NCBI GenBank assembly: GCA_016199305.1
Contig: JACQGZ010000027.1
Coordinates: 1-7,168, forward strand
Length of the DNA: 7,168 bases
Origin: Armatimonadota bacterium
Lineage (GTDB): Bacteria > Sysuimicrobiota > Sysuimicrobiia > Sysuimicrobiales > Humicultoraceae
Reading direction: 5' to 3'
Below the pieces are notes generated by a model that was given only the letters and a program-made list of their open reading frames with translations, had not been told where the DNA came from and searched no databases. The translations under genes were made by a program, and so were the position numbers. Shown in pieces: positions 1 to 5,909 of this stretch (positions within the stretch are counted from its first letter, which is position 1; the number at the start of each line of letters is the position of its first letter).

Positions 1-571
1 TCTCCTCAGCGTACTCGCGTCCCCACACCTTGGCCAGGAGGGTGTGGTGAGGGAGCACCCGGCCGGCGTTGCGAGTGAGGTGATACAGCAGGGAGTACTC
101 CGTGGGGGTGAGCCGGACCGGCCTGCCGCGGATCGTCACGGCGCGGCTGGCAAAGTCGATGCAGAGATCGCCCGACTCGAACACCTCGCCCACGGCGGGC
201 AGTTGGCTCTCGTAGCGGCGGAGAACAGCGCGGACGCGGGCGAGCAGTTCCAGGTGGCTGAACGGCTTCGTTACGTAGTCGTCGGCCCCCATCTCCAGGC
301 CGCGCACCTTGTCCACCTCGCCGGCGCGGGCGGTGAGCATCACGATCGGCACGTCCGAAAAGCGGCGGATCTCCTGGCAGAGCTGGAAGCCATCGGTGTC
401 CGGCAGCATGATGTCAAGGAGGATGAGGTCCGGCTTCTCCTCTTCGGCGAGCCGCAGCCCGTCGTCGCCATTGCCGGCGGAGACCACCTCCGCGTCCGGC
501 CAGCGCAGGCCGAAGCAGAGGTGGACCACCTCAATGACGTCGGGTTCGTCGTCTACGATCAGGACTTTCAT
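1..571 (-). CDS. OmpR/PhoB-family response regulator, partial (C-terminus beyond left edge)
   Basis: DNA-binding response regulator of a two-component system; a sensor kinase would phosphorylate it. Reading from the ATG at 571 gives 190 residues. The receiver domain (about 1-118) starts MKVLIVDDEPDV, with acidic-pocket D7/D8, phosphoacceptor D53 (in LILLDIMLPD), switch T80 (VMLTAR) and K102 (DDYVTKPF). A linker leads into an OmpR-type winged helix from about residue 128 (RLTPTEYSLLYHLTRNAGRV, then LLAKVWGREY). The frame is still open at base 1; the missing piece should be about 40 residues including the recognition helix, given the usual 225-235. The start fits the family N-terminus exactly, although the upstream Shine-Dalgarno is weak. 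It is divergent from the phosphogluconolactonase gene. The family is certain; the regulon and partner kinase are unknown. Confidence 0.95.
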   Translation of the reverse strand, partial: MKVLIVDDEPDVIEVVHLCFGLRWPDAEVVSAGNGDDGLRLAEEEKPDLILLDIMLPDTDGFQLCQEIRRFSDVPIVMLTARAGEVDKVRGLEMGADDYVTKPFSHLELLARVRAVLRRYESQLPAVGEVFESGDLCIDFASRAVTIRGRPVRLTPTEYSLLYHLTRNAGRVLPHHTLLAKVWGREYAEE

Positions 572-599
572 CTCTCGGCACGCGGGCGAACGTATTGGT

Positions 600-650
600 G
601 GCCCGCTGAAAGTAAAGATTGTTCTCGCCGCCAGGTTGTTACATTATGGA
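600..650. promoter_or_regulatory. Candidate divergent promoter region
   Basis: This is the most AT-rich part of the gap between the divergent response-regulator and phosphogluconolactonase genes. On the plus strand TTGTTC (619-624) lies 17 bases before CATTAT (642-647), a weak -35/-10 pair. The same bases read CATAAT on the minus strand, a 5/6 match to TATAAT, but with no -35 at proper spacing. If the plus-strand call is right, transcription starts near 654 and translation must begin at the ATG at 679 and not at 646. This is pattern matching only. Confidence 0.25.
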
Positions 651-678
651 ACGTCGGCCCCAGCGGGCCCTCGACCCT

Positions 679-1323
679 ATGACGAAGCGCGAGCTCGTGG
701 TCAGCGACGACATCGCGGAGACGGCGGCGGGGCTTTTCGCGCGCCTGCGGCCGCGCACGCTGGCCCTGGCGGGCGGCCGCACGCCGCGGGCCGTCTACGA
801 GCGTCTGGCGGAGCTGGAGTACGACTGGAGCGCCGTGGAGGTGTTCTTCGGCGACGAGCGCTGCCTGCCGCCGGACGATCCCGACTCCAACTTTCGGATG
901 GCGGACGAGTCGCTCCTGTCGCGGGTGGCAGCGCGGGTGCACCGGATGCGGGGCGAGAGCTGCGACGCGGCGGGGTACGAGGAGGAGCTACGCGCCGTCT
1001 TCGGCGAGGGCGTGCCGAAGTTCGACCTCGTCTTTCTGGGGCTGGGCGCCGACGGCCACACGGCGTCGCTCTTCCCCGGCGACGCGGCGCTGGAGGAGAG
1101 GGAGCGGCTGGTGGTGAGGGTGGAGCGGCCCCACCAGCCGCGCCTGACGCTGACCCTGCCGGTGCTCTCCGCCGCCAAGCTGGCAGTGTTCCTCGTCGCC
1201 GGGGAGGAGAAGCGCGGGGCGCTGGCGCGGCTGATCGCCGGCGAGGACATTCCGGCGGCGCGAGTGGCGGCGGAGGGGGTGGTGATAATCGCGGACGCGG
1301 CGGCGGCGGGAGAAGACGCCTGA
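679..1323 (+). CDS. pgl: 6-phosphogluconolactonase
   Basis: Cytoplasmic enzyme that hydrolyses 6-phospho-D-glucono-1,5-lactone to 6-phosphogluconate, the second step of the oxidative pentose phosphate pathway. The 214-residue product is slightly shorter than the usual 225-260. It has the family's GlcN6P-isomerase/6PGL fold signatures in order: LALAGGRTPRAVYERL (28-43), VFFGDERCLPPDDPDSN (55-71, with the GDER motif), and GLGADGHTASLFPG (121-134, which supplies the catalytic Asp/His region). The ATG at 679 is chosen because the protein then begins with the family-typical strand RELVVSDD. An in-frame ATG at 646 and a TTG at 619 would only add unconserved residues. No zwf or gnd gene is nearby in the window. 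The family assignment is strong; only the start is uncertain. Confidence 0.93.
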   Translation: MTKRELVVSDDIAETAAGLFARLRPRTLALAGGRTPRAVYERLAELEYDWSAVEVFFGDERCLPPDDPDSNFRMADESLLSRVAARVHRMRGESCDAAGYEEELRAVFGEGVPKFDLVFLGLGADGHTASLFPGDAALEERERLVVRVERPHQPRLTLTLPVLSAAKLAVFLVAGEEKRGALARLIAGEDIPAARVAAEGVVIIADAAAAGEDA

Positions 1324-1340
1324 GCGCTCTCCACAGCGCT
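1323..1340 (+). terminator. Small hairpin at the end of pgl, possible weak terminator
   Basis: AGCGCT at 1323-1328 and again at 1335-1340 is self-complementary and forms a 6-bp stem with a 6-nt loop. The stem overlaps the pgl stop codon. No T tract follows, so it is not a classical intrinsic terminator. Confidence 0.25.
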
Positions 1341-1373
1341 GACCGACGGAAATAGCTCGGCTCAGACGACTAG

Positions 1374-1379
1374 TAGAAT
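1374..1379 (+). promoter_or_regulatory. Candidate -10 element upstream of the sigma gene
   Basis: TAGAAT matches TATAAT at five of six positions and lies 30 bases before the preferred GTG start of the sigma gene. No convincing -35 hexamer is seen 16-18 bases upstream. If used, transcription would start near 1386, which excludes the in-frame ATG at 1382 as a start. Confidence 0.25.
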
Positions 1380-1396
1380 AGATGCACGTCTCGGCC

Positions 1397-1401
1397 GAGG
1401 A
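1397..1401 (+). promoter_or_regulatory. Shine-Dalgarno deciding the sigma-factor start
   Basis: GAGGA sits 7 bases before the GTG at 1409, ideal spacing. The in-frame ATGs at 1382 and 1418 are placed less well. This favours GTG 1409. Confidence 0.4.
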
Positions 1402-1408
1402 CCGCCCA

Positions 1409-1923
1409 GTGTCGTTGATGCAACCGCAGGCTTTTCGCGCCTTCTATGAGGAGGCACTGCCCCGCGTCTACACCTACCTGTTCCACCGTTGCGGAGCGTC
1501 GTCTCCACCGCCGAAGACCTCACCCAGGAGACGTTTCTGGCTGCGGTCGCCGAGATGAAGAAGGGGAAAACCGTGGCGTCGCCAATTCCATGGATCCTGG
1601 GCATCGCCAAGCACAAGCTCTTGGATCACTACCGGCGGCGCAAGCGAGAAGAAACCCGGGTGGCCGGGTCCATCGAGGACTGGACCGGCGACGAGCAGCT
1701 CGCAGACTGGGGAAGCGAAGACCGCTCGCGGGAGCGGGCCCTTGCGGCGCTGGGTGCGGTCCCTGAGGCACAGCGCGCCGCTTTGGTCCTTCGGTATCTG
1801 GAAGGGATGTCGGTCCCGGAGGTCGCGCGCGCCCTGCGCAAGAGCGTGCGCGCTTCCGAGTCCCTCCTGGCCCGCGGCAAGGAGAATTTCCGGCGTAGTT
1901 ATCTGGAGGCGGACAGTGGATAG
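1409..1923 (+). CDS. ECF-type RNA polymerase sigma factor, apparent single-base frameshift
   Basis: Extracytoplasmic-function sigma-70 family factor directing RNA polymerase to alternative promoters. The frame from GTG 1409 encodes the start of region 2 (AFRAFYEEALPRVYTYLFHR) and then runs to a TGA at 1556-1558. The rest of region 2 (TAEDLTQETFLAAV, then IPWILGIAKHKLLDHYRRRK), a linker and region 4 (VPEAQRAALVLRYLEGMSV, then ARALRKSVRASESLLARGK) lie in the -1 frame, ending at TAG 1921-1923. Adding one G at about 1501/1502 (TCGTCTCC to TCGGTCTCC) restores a continuous protein of about 171 residues, a normal ECF length. Without repair only a fragment from TTG 1489 (144 residues) is possible, lacking region 2.1. 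I see no slippery heptamer, so programmed frameshifting is unlikely; an assembly indel or a recent mutation is more likely. The end overlaps the next gene by 8 bases. Confidence 0.85.
1905..1909 (+). promoter_or_regulatory. Shine-Dalgarno for the membrane propeller gene
   Basis: GGAGG lies inside the sigma gene, 6 bases before the GTG at 1916. It fixes this start over more upstream in-frame codons, and the 8-base overlap with the sigma stop suggests translational coupling. Confidence 0.7.
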
Positions 1924-4612
1924 GGATTCGTTCGAATACATCCTGGGGCGGCTGGAACGCCCGGTGACGCCCAGCACAGAGTTCGCGCAGTCGCTGCTGG
2001 GCCGCCTGCTGCAGCAGCTGGAGGCGCCGCAGGCTCCAGCGCTGTGGGAGAGGGCCATCCCTTTGAGGCCACGCTGGCTACCGTCACCGTTCGCGGTGAC
2101 CGGGCCGCGACTGCTGGTACTCGTCGCGCTCGCGCTGGGGTTGCTGGCGGCGGTAGCGGCCGGCGCCTACTACGTCAGCGTCCAGACCTGGCTGAGCTCG
2201 GGCCCCCGCGGCGTCCAGTTCACCAGCGACTTCGAGCTGGTGGAGCTGTTCCGCGCCGATGAGTTCTTTTACTCCGACTTCACTCTCGGGCCTGAGGGAA
2301 ACGAGATCTATGCCCTGAGGCAGCCGACCGGAACCGACGGGATCGACTTGTCAAGGCCTGCCACCCTTGTGCGGCTGGACGGCCTGCAAGACGAGCAGCT
2401 ACAAACGGAAGAGATCCTCACCTTCAGCGACCTGACCGACCCCGCCCTCTGGGACCCCGGCACGGACCTCTCCGGCATCATCTTCCCTGCCCTCAGGAGC
2501 ATCGGCCCGCACAGCGTGCTGTCTGTGGCCGATAACGGCGACGTGTTTCTCGTAGCCAGCGCCTTCGACGAGGCGCCTTCAGGCTCTCCGCCGCATGCAC
2601 ATGGCACCTCGGTGATCGTGCGCCGCCCCGACGGTACGCCCCAGAAGGTGCTCACAGCGCAGGAGCTGGTCGACGCCGGCCTACTCGATACTGAGGGCGC
2701 CGAGGTCTCGGTTGCCGTCGTGTCTTCCGCCCCTGACTTCGTGTGGCTGAAGACCGAGATGATCCCTTCCGACGGGGCCAATCTCATCAGCTTCTACCAA
2801 GTGCAGGACCCCGACGCGGACGGCGACTGGTCAGACCGGACCGTCCTTCCGCTCGCCCTCCCGCCCTCTCTGCCAGGGGTCGCCGGGTTCGAAAGCGGGT
2901 GGTTGTTTACGCAGATGCTGGCTGAGCCCTCGGTGGGCGGCCAGGACCGCTCGCGCTCGCTCTTGCTGGCCATTCTGAGCCTATCCGGCGAGTACCGCAT
3001 CTACCGCGTTTCGGACTTCAACGGCGACGGGGACGCAGCGGATGATGGCGAACTGGACCGGCTGTTCACAGGCACGGGCCCATACGGATTCGGAGAGGCC
3101 TTCGATCTGCCCGTGATTGCGCCCAGGGTGGTCCTGACGGACGGGAAGGTAGTGTTGCGCGAGCTGGTTGCGGGCTCGCTGGCCCGCGCCAGCCGGCTTT
3201 CGCGCATTTCGGAGTCTGGCGAGGTCACGGACATCGCCCGCGCTTTCGAAGTCGACTTCGGCGCCGTGCTCGCCGGACCTGAGGGGAACATCTATGTCGC
3301 AGGGCAGTTGCCCGGTACGAACGAGGCGAATCCCGTAACGGTGATCTACAGGCTCAGGCCGGTCAGCGAGGAAGAGGCCCAAGAGGCCGCGGCGGCGACA
3401 GCGGAGGCCTCCCCCACTGAGCCAGCTGCTGCCGGAAACATTACGCCCGGGATCCCCAGGATCGCCTTCCAGCAGGGCGAAAAGGGCGAGGTCTTCCTTG
3501 TGGGCCTTGATGGCAGCGGCCCGGAGAAGCTCCTGGAGGCCAAGTACATACTGGGCTTCGAGCAGTCCCCGGGCGGAAAGCGCATCGTCTACTGGTCGGA
3601 CGAGGAAGTACCGCGCGAGACGTTTACCTACGTTGCGAACGCCGATGGGAGCAACCCGAAGAAGCTCAGGGAGAGGATTGTGCACGTTTCGGGCTGGCCG
3701 TCCGAGGAGGACTCACTGATCCTATCGGAGGAAGGCAGCCGCCCGTGGTTAGTGAACCTTATCCTTCACGACATCGAAAGCGGGCGGGAGAGAACGCTCC
3801 TAACGGGTGTCGACAACACGAAGGTTTCTGTTTCTCTTGATGGCGGGAGCATCGCGTTTGTAAGTGGCAGCTTCGACTATAGCAAGGACCCGCCGACCGG
3901 CGCGGAGAGTCTGGAAGTGCTGGACATCGAGACCGGGCAACGGCGGCGGGTAGACGGTCCGCTGACCGAGGGCAGCTACGGTTATCTTCAGTGGTCCTCA
4001 GATGGACGGCGGATGGCCTACTTCGTCGATTCCGACCTCTATGTCCGGGACATCGCAAGCGGCGAGGCTAGGCCGGTGTACCGAGTCGAAGGCTACGTAA
4101 TCTACTACACCTGGTCGCCAAGCGGCAGGTGGTTCCTGATCGAGGAGGTCGGACCCACTCCGTGCACCCCGGAGGAAGAGGAGAGGGCTGCAGAGGAAGG
4201 GGAGAGGGCCCGTCTAGAGGGACAAGATCCCTGCCCGCGGAAACGGGCGCTTGTGCTGGTCAATGTGGAGAGCGGCGAGACGCGAGAAGTAGTGAACGAT
4301 GAAGTAGATCCTGCCAATACGTCCGGCTGGCCGACTCACTGGGTACGCCACTTGGAAGATTCCTTCGTGGTGGCAGATCCCGCCGGCGGCGGCGCGTATC
4401 TGCACTCGGCAACGGGCGGCGTTCCCCGGCCGGTACCCGATGGCGGGTGGTCGTCCGACGGCCGCTATATCCTCTTCTCGCGCGCCGACGAAACCGATGC
4501 CGAAGGCAATCCTATCCGCGCTAGCATCGCTGTCTTCGACACGGACACGGGCGAGACGCGTACCCTTATCGAAGGTGGAAGTGACCTCGGCTGGCCGCGC
4601 TGGTGGCGGTGA
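1916..4612 (+). CDS. Membrane-anchored beta-propeller protein, putative anti-sigma/sensor partner of the ECF sigma factor
   Basis: This 898-residue protein has no named family I can assign. Residues 1-63 (MDRDSFEYILGRLERPVTPS onward) are probably cytoplasmic and contain no Cys or His, so no zinc anti-sigma motif. Residues about 65-88 (LLVLVALALGLLAAVAAGAYYV) form one membrane helix; the rest should lie outside the membrane. The first extracytoplasmic half (about 100-480) has repeated strand-rich units and two Asp-rich loops (298-307 and 367-379) resembling calcium sites. An Ala/Glu-rich linker (about 480-512) leads to a TolB/WD40-like half (513-898) with blade signatures SPGGKRIVYWS (551), SLDGGSIAFVSG (640), WSSDGRRMAYF (693), WSPSGRWFLIEE (733) and WSSDGRYILFS (845). 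The only two cysteines, C750 and C773, flank a very acidic helix-like insertion. Topology and coupling to the sigma gene suggest anti-sigma regulation by an external signal; this is inference. Confidence 0.85.
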   Translation: MDRDSFEYILGRLERPVTPSTEFAQSLLGRLLQQLEAPQAPALWERAIPLRPRWLPSPFAVTGPRLLVLVALALGLLAAVAAGAYYVSVQTWLSSGPRGVQFTSDFELVELFRADEFFYSDFTLGPEGNEIYALRQPTGTDGIDLSRPATLVRLDGLQDEQLQTEEILTFSDLTDPALWDPGTDLSGIIFPALRSIGPHSVLSVADNGDVFLVASAFDEAPSGSPPHAHGTSVIVRRPDGTPQKVLTAQELVDAGLLDTEGAEVSVAVVSSAPDFVWLKTEMIPSDGANLISFYQVQDPDADGDWSDRTVLPLALPPSLPGVAGFESGWLFTQMLAEPSVGGQDRSRSLLLAILSLSGEYRIYRVSDFNGDGDAADDGELDRLFTGTGPYGFGEAFDLPVIAPRVVLTDGKVVLRELVAGSLARASRLSRISESGEVTDIARAFEVDFGAVLAGPEGNIYVAGQLPGTNEANPVTVIYRLRPVSEEEAQEAAAATAEASPTEPAAAGNITPGIPRIAFQQGEKGEVFLVGLDGSGPEKLLEAKYILGFEQSPGGKRIVYWSDEEVPRETFTYVANADGSNPKKLRERIVHVSGWPSEEDSLILSEEGSRPWLVNLILHDIESGRERTLLTGVDNTKVSVSLDGGSIAFVSGSFDYSKDPPTGAESLEVLDIETGQRRRVDGPLTEGSYGYLQWSSDGRRMAYFVDSDLYVRDIASGEARPVYRVEGYVIYYTWSPSGRWFLIEEVGPTPCTPEEEERAAEEGERARLEGQDPCPRKRALVLVNVESGETREVVNDEVDPANTSGWPTHWVRHLEDSFVVADPAGGGAYLHSATGGVPRPVPDGGWSSDGRYILFSRADETDAEGNPIRASIAVFDTDTGETRTLIEGGSDLGWPRWWR

Positions 4613-4691
4613 TGGGATCGACCGTCTGAACGGGGGTAAGGGCTCCGACACCTGCATCAACGGGGAAAGGCTCACGGCCTGCGAAGGCTAG
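4602..4691 (+). pseudogene. Out-of-frame RTX-type calcium-binding C-terminal remnant
   Basis: In the frame one base ahead of the membrane propeller, the sequence reads GGGDGIDRLNGGKGSD, TCINGERLTACEG and then TAG at 4689-4691. GGDGIDRLN and GGKGSDTCI are two consecutive perfect matches to the RTX nonapeptide GGxGxDxUx, and the tail with two Cys and a final Glu is typical of secreted RTX-like proteins. No start codon or Shine-Dalgarno is associated with it. It begins exactly where the propeller frame ends (TGA 4610-4612). Removing one base in the TGGTGGCGGTGA stretch would fuse it to the propeller. It is therefore either the true C-terminus of the propeller lost to an indel, or the relic of a separate gene. 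Confidence 0.6.
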
Positions 4692-4698
4692 AAGGGGC

Positions 4699-4703
4699 GA
4701 GGA
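4699..4703 (+). promoter_or_regulatory. Shine-Dalgarno for the secreted propeller gene
   Basis: GAGGA is 6 bases before the ATG at 4710 and supports that start, which also opens directly into a signal peptide. Confidence 0.6.
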
Positions 4704-4709
4704 CGGGCC

Positions 4710-5828
4710 ATGAGACGACAACTGGCACTGGTAGCAGTACTGGCGGCCCTAGCTGTGGCGGCTGTCGCAGGAACGTCCGATCACGAGGCCCTGGCGGCCA
4801 GAACTAAGCCGAACCCGGGGCCTCGTGCCATCGTGGTGGAGTGGCGGAGGGACGTCTGGCAACCGCCGGAGATCAAGACCATGGACGTCAACGGAGCCAA
4901 CGTCTTCACCGTGGCCGGCGACCTGTGGCGGGGAGGCCGCGCCCGCTGGTCGCCTGACGGTCTGCGCCTCGGCGGCTACCAGAAGCGCATCGGCGACGGG
5001 CCCATCGATTTCACCATGATGAGCATCCGGGCCGACGCAACGGATGAACAAGTGATCCTGACCGGCCCGGAGTTCGACGCCTTCAACGTGGCCCGGGGCA
5101 GGACATCTTTGGCTTCGTCTGGGAACTTCAGTGGCAGCCCCTTCGGTGTGGCAGCCTGGAGCCCCGACGGTGACTTCCTGGTGTTCGCGGGACGGGTCCG
5201 CTACCCGGACCCGGACGGAGGCCCCTACGACATAGTCCCGTACCGCATCTTTACCGTAAGCCTCGATGGGACGAAGACGATCACGGCCTTGACCGACGAG
5301 GCGGCCGAGTACGACGACCTGGACCCACATTGGTCGGCGCAGGGCAAGATCGTCTTCGTGTCGGGCCGCGCGGGCCCGCAGCAGGAGCTTTTCGCCATCA
5401 ACCCCGATGGCACCGGCCTCCAGCAAATGACGACCTTCGGGCAAACCGGCCTTCCCTCCGGCACGGGCCAGCTCCTGGCTGCGCCGGTGTGGAGCCACTC
5501 AGGGGCCCGCATCGCTCTATCCGGCGGCCATAACCCCGGTTGCTGCGACTACTCCGGCGACCTCTGGGTGCTGGACCTCGACGGCAACCTCAACGTAACG
5601 GCGGCAACCGTGGTTCGAGGCTTACAAGGCGTGATGGAATGGGAACCTGCCTGGTCACCAGAAGACGGGCGCCTAATCTTTACCCGCTGGCGGCCGGTCA
5701 ACTCGCGCCAGGACGAGCATCAGATCGTGATCGTCAATCTAACCACTAACGCCGAACCCGTCATCGTAGACCAGACCAAGCAGGCGGTCCTGCATCCGGA
5801 CTGGAACCCCGTCGAGCCGGTGCCATAA
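4710..5828 (+). CDS. Secreted TolB-like (WD40-like) beta-propeller protein
   Basis: This 372-residue exported protein has a signal peptide: MRRQ followed by a hydrophobic core LALVAVLAALAVAAVA (5-20). Cleavage could fall after AVA at 20 or after ALA at 29. The mature part has TolB/PD40-type blade signatures: ARWSPDGLRLGGY (78-90), AAWSPDGDFLVFAGR (148-162), PHWSAQGKIVFVSGR (206-220), PVWSHSGARIALSG (259-272), PAWSPEDGRLIFTRW (313-327) and a last PDWNP (363-367), so probably five to six blades. LFAINPDGTGLQQMTTF (228-244) is the typical outer-strand repeat of TolB-like proteins. The only cysteines are the adjacent pair C278-C279. No catalytic motif is visible; such propellers usually bind proteins or ligands. 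It lies 97 bases after the membrane propeller and may share its transcript. It is not true TolB, since no tol-pal genes are present. Confidence 0.88.
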   Translation: MRRQLALVAVLAALAVAAVAGTSDHEALAARTKPNPGPRAIVVEWRRDVWQPPEIKTMDVNGANVFTVAGDLWRGGRARWSPDGLRLGGYQKRIGDGPIDFTMMSIRADATDEQVILTGPEFDAFNVARGRTSLASSGNFSGSPFGVAAWSPDGDFLVFAGRVRYPDPDGGPYDIVPYRIFTVSLDGTKTITALTDEAAEYDDLDPHWSAQGKIVFVSGRAGPQQELFAINPDGTGLQQMTTFGQTGLPSGTGQLLAAPVWSHSGARIALSGGHNPGCCDYSGDLWVLDLDGNLNVTAATVVRGLQGVMEWEPAWSPEDGRLIFTRWRPVNSRQDEHQIVIVNLTTNAEPVIVDQTKQAVLHPDWNPVEPVP

Positions 5829-5868
5829 GAGAGAGCTCACTCCCACCACGCTCCGATTCCGCCAGGCA

Positions 5869-5886
5869 GCGGGCAAGGACGCCCGC
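5869..5886. terminator. GC-rich hairpin between convergent genes
   Basis: GCGGGC (5869-5874) and GCCCGC (5881-5886) pair perfectly around a 6-nt loop. It lies in the 81-base gap between the secreted propeller gene and the convergent crotonase gene, so it could stop transcription from either side. There is no T tract on either strand. A second inverted pair, AGCTCAC (5834-5840) and GTGAGCT (5896-5902), brackets it. Confidence 0.35.
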
Positions 5887-5909
5887 CCGCCGGCGGTGAG
5901 CTGCGCGGC

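Noticed and set aside
309..1355. Long open frame of 348 codons across the response regulator and pgl genes
   Set aside because: Its product is Arg/Gly/Ala-rich low-complexity sequence, and it overlaps two well-supported genes in other frames.
1490..1515. Programmed -1 ribosomal frameshift in the sigma gene
   Set aside because: There is no X-XXY-YYZ slippery heptamer and no obvious downstream pseudoknot; a missing base explains the shift more simply.
1742..1915. Upstream extension of the membrane propeller frame into the sigma gene
   Set aside because: The extension is the out-of-frame translation of sigma region 4, and the strong Shine-Dalgarno at 1905-1909 places the start at GTG 1916.
4749..5498. 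Minus-strand open frame of 249 codons opposite the secreted propeller
   Set aside because: Antisense shadow of a gene with clear signal peptide and blade motifs; the product has no recognisable features.
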